A stretch of 29,048 nt of DNA. It comes from a virus. The notes under the pieces are model-generated. The model was given only the letters and a program-made list of their open reading frames with translations, made no database searches and was not told the origin of the DNA. Made by a program: the position numbers and the translations under genes. Below, piece after piece: positions 1 to 7,928 of this stretch (its first letter is position 1; the number at the start of each line of letters is the position of its first letter). The stretch lies in the IMG/VR virus record IMGVR_UViG_3300038701_001443, positions 1 through 29,048 of that record. One strand, written 5' to 3'.

Positions 1-83
1 AAAAAGAAGGCCCGATTGTTCTGTAGCCATAAGCGCTCAAAGGTCACCTGACATTTACGCCGCTTAGGAATTAGTGAGGCGTA

Positions 84-650
84 ATGCCGAAGCGTTCTGG
101 ACAAACCGTCAATAGAGCCGACATGGCCGCAATCATTGGCGTTGTGCCAAACACGATTACGGAGTGGGTGCGGCGCGGCTGTCCAGTATTGGAGCGCGGT
201 TCGCACGGTCGAGAATATCAGTTTGACACAGCGGCAGTCATTCAATGGCGAATGGACTGCTTGCAAGCTGAGATGATGGAGCGAGACGGGGCTGCGCCTG
301 ACTTTGATCGCGACCGGGCGCGCAAAATGCAGGCCGATGCAGACCTTGCCGAGATAGAGCGCGACTTGGCACGTGGGCGGGTCATTGAGCGCCGCGAAGT
401 GCTGGACGCTGTAACGTCGGAGTATGCGACGGTTAGGAGCCGCCTTGGGTCTTTGCCGGGTTTGATCGCTCCCCGTGTTGATCCGGTCCGCGCTGTCGAA
501 GTGCAAGGCATTGTCGCAGGCATTGTTGACGATGTTCTTCAGGAGCTGAGCGCGGATGGAAAATGGCCAGCCGACAATGAGCCTGAAAAAAGCGCTGAGG
601 AAGGTAAGGGCGCAGGCGCTAAAGCCGGTTCCGCGCCGCAACCTGATTGA
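84..650 (+). CDS. terS: Terminase small subunit, Nu1-like
   Basis: A 188-residue protein expected to recognise the packaging site on phage DNA and recruit the large terminase. The N-terminal part (about residues 8-58) reads as a winged helix-turn-helix of the lambda Nu1 kind: a helix ending in VVPNTITEWVRRGCP followed by a Gly/Tyr turn. A charged helical stretch follows (about 75-110, many Arg/Glu/Asp), and then a second helical region suited to oligomerisation. The end is Ala/Gly/Pro-rich and probably disordered. A GAGG lies just upstream of the ATG. Its 3' end overlaps the large terminase start by 95 bases, which is long but common for this gene pair. The identity rests on the HTH and on its position directly before terL. 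The exact family was not checked by search. Confidence 0.88.
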   Translation: MPKRSGQTVNRADMAAIIGVVPNTITEWVRRGCPVLERGSHGREYQFDTAAVIQWRMDCLQAEMMERDGAAPDFDRDRARKMQADADLAEIERDLARGRVIERREVLDAVTSEYATVRSRLGSLPGLIAPRVDPVRAVEVQGIVAGIVDDVLQELSADGKWPADNEPEKSAEEGKGAGAKAGSAPQPD

Positions 651-2580
651 ATGGTCTGACGAGTTCCGCCGCTTAAGTGCTCGCGCTGCTGCGCAACCTG
701 GCAAATGGAAAACCGCCGCAGTCCCGATGGCTTTGGGTCCAACGGCTGCGGTCACTGACCCGCGTGTGCGGACCATATCGGTGATGGCACCGACGCAGGA
801 ATTCAAAACCGAGCTGCTGCTTAATGCGGGGGCTTATTACGTTCATCAAGACCCGTCGCCTGTGCTTTGGGTTTTGCCGACTGTGAACCTTGCGGAGAGC
901 TTTACAAAGGACCGCCTAGATCCGGTGGTAGATGAGACGCCGTGCCTTGCCGAGTGCGCGCCGCCTAAGAAAGCCCGGTCATCGGATCGCACGCTAGACC
1001 GCATCGCGTTCAACACCGGGGCGGTCATCGACATTGTGGGGGCCAATAGCCCGACTGATCTGGCATCGCGTCCAAAGCGGATTGTGCTTGCAGACGAGAT
1101 TGACAAATTCCCGCCGAGTGCTGGCAAAGAGGGTGACCCACTGGCGCTTGCCGAGGAGCGCCAATCGACGTTCTGGAATGCAAAGTCGATCCGGGCTTGC
1201 TCGCCTACGCAGCGCGGTTTTTCGCGCATCGGTCGGGAGTATGAGAGGAGCGACCAGCGTCGGCTATTCGTGCGGTGTCCGCACTGCCACGAAGCGCAGA
1301 CGCTAAGCTTTGACCGTGTGCGCTGGGATAAAGACGAAAACGGAGAACACAAGCCCGAGACGGCAGGCGTCACGTGCCGGTCGTGTGGGACGGTATGGAG
1401 CGAGGCCAAGCGCCGCGCTGCCATTCAGGGCATCGTGAGTGAGCCAGATTTTGGCTATCGCCAGACCCGGCCTTTCAAGTGCTGCGGAGAACAGCACAAA
1501 CCCAAAGACTGGACCGGGGATGCTAACTGGAATGATGCAGGCGAGGCGCTTTGCCCAAAATGCAAGAAGCCGGGCGTTCCGGTGCGCCATGCCGGGTTTA
1601 CAGCTTCAAAGCTGTACTCACTGACCCAAAGCCTAGAACAGACGGTTCGCAAGTTCCTTAACTCAAAAGACGACCCGTCGCTCTTACAGGTGTTTACCAA
1701 CACACAGCTTGCCGAGCTATGGGAAGAAGGCAAAGTCAGCGTTGACCCAGAAGGGCTGGAAGCCCGGCGCGAGGTTTACGGGCCTGACGATATCCCGACC
1801 GGCGCTCTAGTGCTCACGGCTGGTGTGGACGTACAGGACAACCGCTTAGAAGTGGAAATTGTCGGCTGGGGCGCTGGCCGCGAGAGTTGGGGAATTGCGC
1901 CGCTGATCTTGTATGGCGACCCTGGGCAAGACGCGGTTTGGAATGAATTAGATCAGGTGCTTTTGCGCCAATACTTGCGCGAAGATGGCCGCATTATGCG
2001 CATCCAGGCGGCGGCGATTGACTCCGGCGGTCACCACACCGAGCAGGTTTATGCGTTCTGTGCAGCCCGGTTTAAGCGTCGGGTCTATGCAATCAAAGGC
2101 GATGGTGGGCCGGGTAAGCCGGTCTGGCCAAAGCGGGCTTCAAAGTCGCGGACTAACTACACGCTATTCATGGTCGGAACCAATGCGGCGTCTGATCAGA
2201 TTTACGCAGACTTGAGGGTGAAAGCGCCGGGGGCTGGTTATTGCCACTTCTCGGCAGAGTATGACGCGCCGTGGTTTGCGCAGCTGCTTGCTGAGAAGCT
2301 GATAACAAAGCGCGTCGGTGGTCAGAATGTGCGCGCCTATGAATGCCCGAAGGGTGTCAGGAACGAGGGCCACGACTGCCGCCGCTATGCCTTGGCGGCG
2401 CTTCAAAGCATTGGCGCGAAGTTGCCAACCGCACCAGCGGGCAAAGTGCCGGACAGTGAAGGGCCTGAGCCCGCCGCTATCCAAAAGACGCTGACAGAGC
2501 AGGCCGCGCCGCAAGCGCCGCGCAAAAAGAAAAAGCGCCGCCGTCGCGGCTTCAATTCGACAGGTGAGAGCTGGCTATGA
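556..2580 (+). CDS. terL: Terminase large subunit, GpA-like packaging ATPase/nuclease
   Basis: The 674-residue motor that cuts concatemeric DNA and pumps it into proheads. The N-terminal ATPase shows a Walker A-like APTQEFKTE (about 78-86; the family usually has QxGKT, so the Gly is replaced by Phe) and a Walker B-like RIVLADEID (175-183). A zinc-binding insertion follows with a CPHC pair and a CRSC pair, then a second Cys-rich patch (FKCCGEQH and CPKCKKPG). The C-terminal nuclease region carries acidic motifs (GVDVQDNRLEVE, AIDSGGHH). The extreme C-terminus is highly basic (RKKKKRRRRG), as expected for contact with the prohead. I kept the ATG at 556 because AGGAG lies ten bases upstream; an in-frame ATG at 577 has no clear ribosome site. 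The length is close to lambda gpA (641). Confidence 0.95.
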   Translation: MENGQPTMSLKKALRKVRAQALKPVPRRNLIEWSDEFRRLSARAAAQPGKWKTAAVPMALGPTAAVTDPRVRTISVMAPTQEFKTELLLNAGAYYVHQDPSPVLWVLPTVNLAESFTKDRLDPVVDETPCLAECAPPKKARSSDRTLDRIAFNTGAVIDIVGANSPTDLASRPKRIVLADEIDKFPPSAGKEGDPLALAEERQSTFWNAKSIRACSPTQRGFSRIGREYERSDQRRLFVRCPHCHEAQTLSFDRVRWDKDENGEHKPETAGVTCRSCGTVWSEAKRRAAIQGIVSEPDFGYRQTRPFKCCGEQHKPKDWTGDANWNDAGEALCPKCKKPGVPVRHAGFTASKLYSLTQSLEQTVRKFLNSKDDPSLLQVFTNTQLAELWEEGKVSVDPEGLEARREVYGPDDIPTGALVLTAGVDVQDNRLEVEIVGWGAGRESWGIAPLILYGDPGQDAVWNELDQVLLRQYLREDGRIMRIQAAAIDSGGHHTEQVYAFCAARFKRRVYAIKGDGGPGKPVWPKRASKSRTNYTLFMVGTNAASDQIYADLRVKAPGAGYCHFSAEYDAPWFAQLLAEKLITKRVGGQNVRAYECPKGVRNEGHDCRRYALAALQSIGAKLPTAPAGKVPDSEGPEPAAIQKTLTEQAAPQAPRKKKKRRRRGFNSTGESWL

Positions 2581-2780
2581 CCACACGCTGGACGCAAGCC
2601 GATTATGACGCGCTCAAGCAGGCCATCGCCACGGGTGCGAACTCGGTCAGCTATAACGGCCAGCGCGTCGAATATCGCGATATGTCGCAGATGAAAGCGC
2701 TGCTTTCCGAAATGGAAGGCGAGCTTGGACTGAAGACTCGAAAGCGCCGCTCGCGCGCCGTCTTTAATTCTGGAGTTTAG
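2577..2780 (+). CDS. Head-tail joining protein, gpW-like
   Basis: A 67-residue protein with the size (lambda gpW is 68) and pattern of the gpW family. The N-terminal helix opens with WTQADYDALKQAIATG, a short hairpin contains V-x-Y-x-G-Q-x-V-x-Y, and a second helix (DMSQMKALLSEMEGEL) leads to a basic C-terminal tail. gpW closes the portal after packaging and forms the platform for FII-type joiners. The start codon overlaps the terminase stop as ATGA, so translation is probably coupled. The 3' end runs 17 bases into the converging minus-strand gene that ends at 2764. Confidence 0.93.
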   Translation: MTTRWTQADYDALKQAIATGANSVSYNGQRVEYRDMSQMKALLSEMEGELGLKTRKRRSRAVFNSGV

Positions 2781-2979
2781 GCGGATCGGGGTCCAGGCCG
2801 ACTTCAAGACAATCTGGCGCGTACTCGCGGAAGCTGAGCACCTTTCCTGTTAGGCCGTGTAGGCTGATGACCTCATCTCTAAAAAAGGCATCAGCGATCA
2901 TTTTAATGTCTTCGCGAGACGCATTCTGCAAGTGAGCAGAAATAGTAACACTGATCATGCCTGATCGGACTTGTTTCAT
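2764..2979 (-). CDS. Small hypothetical protein, partner of the HTH gene
   Basis: A 71-residue protein, starting MKQVRSGMIS, that I do not recognise. It looks soluble, with a short beta-rich start, a helix around EDIKMIADAFF and a C-terminus rich in Asp and Pro. I chose the ATG at 2979 over the longer 83-residue reading because it overlaps the stop of the HTH gene upstream as ATGA, which makes the two genes a coupled pair. It lies antisense to the late genes and its end overlaps the end of the gpW gene by 17 bases. It may be the effector of a two-gene accessory unit or a co-regulator. No toxin or enzyme motif is visible. Confidence 0.6.
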   Translation of the reverse strand: MKQVRSGMISVTISAHLQNASREDIKMIADAFFRDEVISLHGLTGKVLSFREYAPDCLEVGLDPDPPKLQN

Positions 2980-3152
2980 TTCCAAGGCTCCATTCGGTGA
3001 TACAGGGCGGCACATGCCAACGCGAGGGTTTGATCCCCGCCGCGCTTCTTGTACCGCGTAACAGTATTGGGTGACACGCCAAGGCGGCGGGCCGCTTCGG
3101 CTGCGGAAATGTTCATGGCGTTAAGCCATGCGGCAAAAGCGTCGGGCGTCAT
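2976..3152 (-). CDS. Small HTH transcriptional regulator
   Basis: A 58-residue XRE/Cro-like helix-turn-helix protein. The DNA-binding core is ISAAEAARRLGVSPNTVTRY (about residues 15-34), and the recognition helix probably begins at SPNTV. The protein is little more than one HTH domain. I favour the ATG at 3152, because related phage proteins start M-T-P-D-x-F; in-frame starts at 3161 and 3194 would add 3 or 14 residues. A TTATG-CATAA palindrome lies immediately upstream and suggests autoregulation. The gene is antisense to the surrounding packaging and head genes and coupled by ATGA to the 71-residue gene after it, so it is probably expressed separately from the late operon, perhaps in the lysogen. 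Confidence 0.78.
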   Translation of the reverse strand: MTPDAFAAWLNAMNISAAEAARRLGVSPNTVTRYKKRGGDQTLALACAALYHRMEPWK

Positions 3153-3160
3153 ATTCACCA

Positions 3161-3174
3161 TTATGCACACATAA
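3161..3174. promoter_or_regulatory. Palindromic operator-like site upstream of the HTH gene
   Basis: A perfect inverted repeat TTATG-caca-CATAA (5-bp arms, 4-bp spacer), a few bases upstream of the likely HTH start at 3152. Read on the minus strand, its right half forms CATAAT, a fair -10 hexamer that would put transcription start near the ATG (a leaderless or very short-leader mRNA). No convincing -35 box is visible. Binding by the neighbouring HTH protein is inference. Confidence 0.4.
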
Positions 3175-3208
3175 GACCGGCGGTATATCGCCAAATTGAG
3201 GAAGCGTC

Positions 3209-4708
3209 ATGGGCTGGTACACCGACCTCCTTGCACACGTCGCGCCGCGCGCTGCGGTCAAGCGCGCTCAGGCGCAGGCCGCTCTCGGCTTGACCAAGCG
3301 CAGCTATGACGGGGCGTCCAAGGGCCGCCGCATGAAGAACTGGCGCGCCAAGAGCACAAGCGCTAATGCGGAGATCGCCGGGGCCGCTCAAACCCTTCGG
3401 GCGCGCTCGCGCGATCTGGTCCGCAACGATGGCTGGGCAAAGCGCGCCGTTGAGATTATGGCGGAATGCTCGGTCGGTGGGGGCATCATCCCCAAGCCTG
3501 ACACCGGCTCTGATCGCCTTGACCGAGAGATTGCAGAAGCATTTGAAGAATGGAACACCGAAGCTGACGCGGGTGGTCAGCATGATTTCTATGGCCTGCA
3601 AGACCTTGCGGTAAATACCATCGTTGAATCTGGCGACGTGCTGATGCGCCGCCGCCGCCGCCGCGCGTCTGATGGTCTTAGTGTCCCGATGCAGATCCAG
3701 TTAATGGAGCCAGACCATCTGGACGTGACGCACCTGAAGAACGCCAGCAACGGTTTTGATATCATTCAAGGTATTGAGCTTGACTTGCTGAACCGTCGCC
3801 AAGCCTATTGGCTTTACCCCACGCACCCTGGCGAGGTCGGCTTGCTTCGCCCGATGCGCTTTACGTCGGTGCGCGTGCCTGCTGACCAGATCGCGCACGG
3901 GTATCGCATGACCCGCCCCGGCCAGATCGTCGGTGTGCCGTGGCTTGCCGCCGCCATGATCGACCTTCGTGATCTAGCTGATTATGAAAACGCCGAGCAA
4001 GTCCGCAAAAAGATCGAAGCTTGCTTTGCTGCGTTTGTCACCAATCAGGATTTGTCAGGCGCTCAAACCACTATTGGCGAAGAATCCGAAGACGAAGACG
4101 GGCGCATTGAATCCTTTGAGCCGGGGATGATTGAATATCTGGAACCGGGCGAGGGCGTTGAGTTTGCGCAGCCTAACCCGTCGTCTGGTTATGACAGCTA
4201 CACCCGCGCCCGCTTGCACAAAATATCAACCGCTATGGGAATGCCCTACCAGCTGCTTACCGGCGATGTAAGCCGCGTGAATTGGTCGAGCTATAAGGCG
4301 GGGATTGTGCCGTTTAAGCAAATGGTGCGCCGCTTTCAGAAGCGCACGGTTATGCCGATGGTCTGCGCTCCGGCGTGGCGTTGGTTTATTGAGGCGGCGT
4401 TCGCATCGGGCCGCGTGTCTGAGCTGAATTACCGAGCGCAATGGACGCTCCCCGGCTTTGAGCCAATCGACCGACAGAAAGAGTTAATCGCTGACAAGAT
4501 GGAAGCCCGCCTTGGTCAGGCGTCCGTTGATGAGCAAATCCGGCGCACGGGCCGCGACCCTGAAAAGGTTCGCGCGGAAATCAAGACCTGGGCTGCGCAA
4601 GTGGATGCTGACGAGCTGGTGTTTGATTCCGATCCGCGCAAGGTGTCCGACGCTGGGCTGGCACAAATGAGCCAGCCAGACGAACAAGACCAACCCGAAG
4701 AGGAGTAA
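3209..4708 (+). CDS. Portal protein, lambda gpB family
   Basis: The 499-residue protein that forms the dodecameric channel at the capsid vertex through which DNA enters and leaves. It matches the lambda-type portal pattern: a basic N-terminus with an ARSRDLVRNDGWAKRAVE segment (about 65-82), the conserved VVGxGI-like turn here read as SVGGGIIPKP, an ESGDVLMRRR strand (about 138-147) and MEPDHLD. Later come a GVPWLAAAMIDLRDLADYENAE helix, a SYDSYTRARLHKISTAMGMPYQLLTGD-like segment, and a WSSYKAG motif. GAGGA precedes the ATG at a good distance. The C-terminus is acidic (DEQDQPEEE). It follows the small antisense pair and leads into the protease/capsid gene after three bases. Confidence 0.94.
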   Translation: MGWYTDLLAHVAPRAAVKRAQAQAALGLTKRSYDGASKGRRMKNWRAKSTSANAEIAGAAQTLRARSRDLVRNDGWAKRAVEIMAECSVGGGIIPKPDTGSDRLDREIAEAFEEWNTEADAGGQHDFYGLQDLAVNTIVESGDVLMRRRRRRASDGLSVPMQIQLMEPDHLDVTHLKNASNGFDIIQGIELDLLNRRQAYWLYPTHPGEVGLLRPMRFTSVRVPADQIAHGYRMTRPGQIVGVPWLAAAMIDLRDLADYENAEQVRKKIEACFAAFVTNQDLSGAQTTIGEESEDEDGRIESFEPGMIEYLEPGEGVEFAQPNPSSGYDSYTRARLHKISTAMGMPYQLLTGDVSRVNWSSYKAGIVPFKQMVRRFQKRTVMPMVCAPAWRWFIEAAFASGRVSELNYRAQWTLPGFEPIDRQKELIADKMEARLGQASVDEQIRRTGRDPEKVRAEIKTWAAQVDADELVFDSDPRKVSDAGLAQMSQPDEQDQPEEE

Positions 4709-4711
4709 GCC

Positions 4712-6721
4712 ATGCCGCGAGACATGGAAGAGACGGTCAAGCTTTCGCGGCTTGGTCGGACGGCAGAGGTGCGCGCCTCTACCGTCGATGAAGAAAACCG
4801 CACAGTAGAGCTTGTCTGGACGACCGGCGCGGCTGTGAAGCGCTACATGCCGGGCATCGGCGCGTGCATGGAAGAGCTGGAAGTCAGCGAAACCGCCATC
4901 AACATGGAGCGCCTGAACAACGGCGCACCGCTGCTGAATTCGCATTTGGATTACGACACCCGCGACGTGATCGGCGTCGTTGAGGAGGCGTGGCTTGATG
5001 GCGAGGTGGGATATGCCCGCGTCCGGTTTAGCGCCCGCGATGACGTTGACCAGAACGTCTGGCGCGATGTCCGCGACGGCATCATCAGGAATGTATCGGT
5101 CGGCTATAGCGTGCAGCGCTATGAGGTGATCGAGGAGGACGGCTCGCTACCGCGTGTCGTTGCACGGGAATGGACACCGATGGAGATTTCAGCGGTAGCC
5201 ATTGGGGCGGATGATATGGCCGGGTTCCGCTCCGAAAAACACGACCAAAACCCCTGCCGAATTGATCGGGCGACGCCCGCCAACCCTGACAAGGAGACCC
5301 CCATGTCGGAAGACAACAAGGGCGCCGCCCCCGAAGGCGGCATTAAGGAAGAAGAGCGCAAGGCCGCTCCGGCTCCGGTGGTTCAGCCGGAAGCAAAGCC
5401 GGACATGACCGACGCACAGCGCAAGCAGGAACGCGCCGCCGAGCGTCAGCGTATTGCTGACATTCGTTCGGTCGGCACCAAGCTTCGCATTGACGAAACC
5501 GAAATCGAAAAGGCTGTGAATGAAGATATGAGCATCGACCAGGCTCGCGCTCACTTCATCGACAAGATGGCTGATGCGGATGACGAGGCCGGAGAAACCC
5601 GCTCTCGCGTTACCGTTGGCCGCGATGAGCAGGACACCCGCCGTGCGCTGGTGGCTAACGCCATCGAGCATCGCCTCGATCCGAAAACCGAGCTTCAGGA
5701 CGGTGCGCGCCAGTATCGCGGCCTCTCCCTGATCGAGCTTGGCCGCGATATGCTTGCCGCTCGCGGTGAAAGTACTCGTGGCATGGGCCGCGCGGAAGTG
5801 GCTCGCGCCATGCTGTCGCGTGGTTTCCACGGCACGTCCGACTTCCCGTTCATCCTGGCAAACACGGCTAACAAGCGCCTGCGTGCAGCCTACGAGGCCG
5901 CGCCGCAAACCTTCCGCCCGATTGTCAATGAAACGACGCTGCCGGACTTCAAGACAGTGGATCGCGTTCAGCTTTCCGACGCACCGTCCTTCATTCGCAA
6001 GCGTGAAGGTGCGGAGTACAAGTTCGGCACCATGTCGGAAGGCCGCGAGCAGTATTCGCTGGCGACCTATGGCCGGGGCCTGACGTTCACCCGTGAGATG
6101 ATTATCAATGATGATCTGTCCGCGTTTGACCGCGTGGTTCGTCAGTTTGGTACGTCAGCGGCCAACCTGGAATCCGATCTGGTTTGGGAGCTGGTGACCA
6201 GTAACCCGAACATGTCGGATGGCACTGCCGTGTTCCACGCCAATCACGGTAACCTTGCGTCAACAGGTGCAATCACTGTTGCAAACCTTGGCGCTGCCCG
6301 CGCCCTGATGCGCAAGCAAAAGTCACTGGCACCGGACGCAGACACGGATGGCACCATCCTGAACCTGGAGCCTGCCTATCTGGTGGTTCCGGCTGAGCTG
6401 GAAACGGTGGCTCTGCAATACACTCGTCAGACTTCGGTTGTGACCGATCCGGCAAATCAGAATGTGTGGGCTGGAACCATGCAGCCAATCATTGAACCGC
6501 GCCTTGCCTCGCTTAGCGGTGGCTCGGCTGATGACTGGTATCTGTTCGCCAACCCGAGCGCTGTGGATATCATCGAGTTTGCCTATCTTGAAGGTGAGCA
6601 GGGTCCGCAGATTGAGCAGATGGAAGACTTCAACACCGACGGCATCAAGCTGAAGGGTCGCCTCGATGTGGGCGCGAAGTGGATCGACCATCGCGGCGCG
6701 GTGAAGAACCCCGGCTCCTAA
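4712..6721 (+). CDS. Prohead protease / scaffold / major capsid fusion protein
   Basis: A 669-residue protein joining three functions that many phages encode separately. Residues 1 to about 170 look like an HK97-type (S78) prohead protease. The catalytic His is probably H78 in LLNSHLD, the Ser S129 in NVSVGYS, and the conserved Glu E158 in MEIS. Residues about 198-310 are charged and helical, as in a scaffold. Residues about 370-669 form an HK97-fold major capsid protein, with a FILANTANKRLRAAYE-like start and GREQYSLATYGRGLTFTRE. Mature capsid would form after the protease removes itself and the scaffold. GAGGAG sits upstream of the ATG. A second, stronger start inside the gene (5303) should give a protease-free scaffold-capsid product. 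Confidence 0.92.
   Translation: MPRDMEETVKLSRLGRTAEVRASTVDEENRTVELVWTTGAAVKRYMPGIGACMEELEVSETAINMERLNNGAPLLNSHLDYDTRDVIGVVEEAWLDGEVGYARVRFSARDDVDQNVWRDVRDGIIRNVSVGYSVQRYEVIEEDGSLPRVVAREWTPMEISAVAIGADDMAGFRSEKHDQNPCRIDRATPANPDKETPMSEDNKGAAPEGGIKEEERKAAPAPVVQPEAKPDMTDAQRKQERAAERQRIADIRSVGTKLRIDETEIEKAVNEDMSIDQARAHFIDKMADADDEAGETRSRVTVGRDEQDTRRALVANAIEHRLDPKTELQDGARQYRGLSLIELGRDMLAARGESTRGMGRAEVARAMLSRGFHGTSDFPFILANTANKRLRAAYEAAPQTFRPIVNETTLPDFKTVDRVQLSDAPSFIRKREGAEYKFGTMSEGREQYSLATYGRGLTFTREMIINDDLSAFDRVVRQFGTSAANLESDLVWELVTSNPNMSDGTAVFHANHGNLASTGAITVANLGAARALMRKQKSLAPDADTDGTILNLEPAYLVVPAELETVALQYTRQTSVVTDPANQNVWAGTMQPIIEPRLASLSGGSADDWYLFANPSAVDIIEFAYLEGEQGPQIEQMEDFNTDGIKLKGRLDVGAKWIDHRGAVKNPGS
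5291..5305 (+). promoter_or_regulatory. Internal ribosome binding site and ATG inside the protease-capsid gene
   Basis: AAGGAG at 5291-5296, six bases before an in-frame ATG at 5303 (residue 198 of the fusion). Translation from here would start MSEDNKGAAPEGG and yield a 472-residue scaffold-capsid protein with no protease domain. The position is exactly at the domain border, which argues for function. The arrangement parallels lambda, where Nu3 scaffold starts inside gene C. Confidence 0.65.
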
Positions 6722-6749
6722 CGCCGGTTCCTGAAATGTGAGCGGATGA

Positions 6750-6770
6750 CGGGCGGCCAAGTGCCGCCCG
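6750..6770 (+). other. GC-rich hairpin between capsid and decoration genes
   Basis: A perfect 8-bp stem CGGGCGGC/GCCGCCCG with loop caagt, in the 82-base gap between the capsid stop and the decoration protein. No run of T follows, so it is not a typical terminator. It could stabilise the capsid mRNA 3' end or set the ratio of capsid to downstream genes. Confidence 0.45.
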
Positions 6771-6803
6771 CTCCGTATCCGGCCAGACAATAGGAGACCC
6801 ATC

Positions 6804-7154
6804 ATGGCCAAGAACTTCATTCAAGACGGTCGCTACCTTGAAGTGACCGCCCCGGCAGGGCTAAGCAGCGGTGACTTTGTAAAAGTCGGCTCTGTGTTTG
6901 GCTTTGCCCAAAACGACGCTCTGAGCGGTGCAGCTGTTCAGATCGACACCGCTGGCGTGCATTCGATTGCGTGCGCTTCGGCGGCTGTGATTGCTGTTGG
7001 CGATCCGCTCTATTGGGACGTTGCAGATGGCGAGGTCAACAAGACCGCATCGGGTAACTGGTATGTTGGTGTCGCGGCTTCGGCTGCTGGCAACGGCGTC
7101 ACATCCGTTGATATTCGCCTTAACGGCTCCATGCCCGCTGCGGCTGGCGCTTAA
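6804..7154 (+). CDS. Capsid decoration protein, DUF2190-like
   Basis: A 116-residue beta-rich protein likely to bind the outside of the expanded capsid and stabilise it, as lambda gpD does. The start MAKNFIQDGRYLEVTAPAG, the following GDFVKVGSVFGFA strand and the later PLYWDVADGEVNKTASGNWYVG segment fit the DUF2190 pattern (a gain of D-x-L-Y-W before N/T-rich and G-x-A strands). Its position directly after the capsid gene agrees. AGGAG lies seven bases before the ATG. The C-terminus is Ala/Gly rich and short. No catalytic residues are expected. Confidence 0.85.
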   Translation: MAKNFIQDGRYLEVTAPAGLSSGDFVKVGSVFGFAQNDALSGAAVQIDTAGVHSIACASAAVIAVGDPLYWDVADGEVNKTASGNWYVGVAASAAGNGVTSVDIRLNGSMPAAAGA

Positions 7155-7157
7155 CCG

Positions 7158-7472
7158 ATGGCGGGGCGTGTCTTTGCGGGCGTTCCCCGCGCCATCACCG
7201 CCGCCCTTGGCGAGCCTGTCACATATACGCCTTCGGGTGGGCAGGCCGTCGAGGTGCGCGGCGTTTTTACACGCGATTATCTGCCGGTCGGCCCTGATGG
7301 GCAAATACAGGCTGAAAGCGCCGCCCCTGTCGTGACGCTGAAAGCCGAAGACTGCCCTAGCCCCGGCCAAGGCGACGCATTCACGATTGATGGTCAGAGC
7401 TATACCGCTGCCGAGGTCCAACCCGACGAGCGTGGCCTTGTCGTCTTCATTCTTCATGAGGCCGGATTATGA
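7158..7472 (+). CDS. Head-tail joining protein, gpFII-like
   Basis: A 104-residue protein that resembles lambda gpFII (117 residues), which docks on gpW and forms the tail-binding surface of the head. Visible features are a helical start (FAGVPRAITAALGEPVTYTP), a V-R-G-V-F strand with a following disordered loop (DYLPVGPDG), and a second beta part with GDAFTIDGQSYTAAEVQPDERG, a pattern common in FII/head-tail attachment proteins. No strong ribosome site is seen. It begins three bases after the decoration gene stop and overlaps the next gene by ATGA, so it is probably translated by coupling. Confidence 0.8.
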   Translation: MAGRVFAGVPRAITAALGEPVTYTPSGGQAVEVRGVFTRDYLPVGPDGQIQAESAAPVVTLKAEDCPSPGQGDAFTIDGQSYTAAEVQPDERGLVVFILHEAGL

Positions 7473-7912
7473 GCCATGTTCGCACAGCCATTCGGGATCT
7501 GATTGTCGCGCGCCTTACCGGCGAGACAACGGCAGGCACGAGCGTTTTCAAAAACCGGGTCAAACCCGTTGAGCAAGGTGACCTGCCTGCAATTTCGGTA
7601 AGCTCTGGCGACGAGCGCTTAGAGCGTATTGCGCAGGGCTCGCCGCCTATGCTGGGCCGGATTATGCAAGTCCATTGCGACATCATCTGCAACGCTGACA
7701 GCGATGGCGCGGCGGATACCCTGGACATCATCGCTGCCGAGATCGAGGAGCGCTTAGCGCCCGGATCATGGGCAACCAACATTTTCGACATCGCTCCGGT
7801 GTCGATCAATGAAATCTATGACGGCGACGGCGCCAAGATCGTCGGCCAGTCCCGCCTGACCTATGAGGTCGAATATCATACGGGTGAAGGCGCACCCGGC
7901 GTAGCACTCTAG
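7469..7912 (+). CDS. Tail terminator / minor tail protein (gpU-like)
   Basis: A 147-residue protein in the slot between the head-tail joiner and the tube protein. The start (VRTAIRDLIVARLTGETTAGTSVFKNRVKPVEQGDLPAISV) is typical of tail-terminator proteins of the gpU/DUF3168 type: an N-terminal helix, then a strand that ends D-L-P-A-I-x-V. The middle has an HCDIICNA strand and a helix with IIAAEIEERL. The C-terminus has SRLTYEVEY, the usual last strand. Such proteins form a ring that caps tail polymerisation. Start codon overlap (ATGA) couples it to the gene before. gpZ-type function is an alternative that I cannot exclude. Confidence 0.75.
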   Translation: MSHVRTAIRDLIVARLTGETTAGTSVFKNRVKPVEQGDLPAISVSSGDERLERIAQGSPPMLGRIMQVHCDIICNADSDGAADTLDIIAAEIEERLAPGSWATNIFDIAPVSINEIYDGDGAKIVGQSRLTYEVEYHTGEGAPGVAL

Positions 7913-7928
7913 GCCATAGGAGAAAAAA

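Noticed and set aside
1-67. Two short reading frames open from the left edge (ending at 51 and at 67)
   Set aside because: Either could be the last residues of an upstream gene, but they are in different frames, too short to judge, and neither shows a family signature. No cos site or IHF consensus could be recognised in this stretch either.
5189-5908. 239-codon minus-strand frame opposite the capsid fusion gene
   Set aside because: Antisense by-product of a GC-rich coding strand; no motif, no ribosome site, inside a gene with clear homology.
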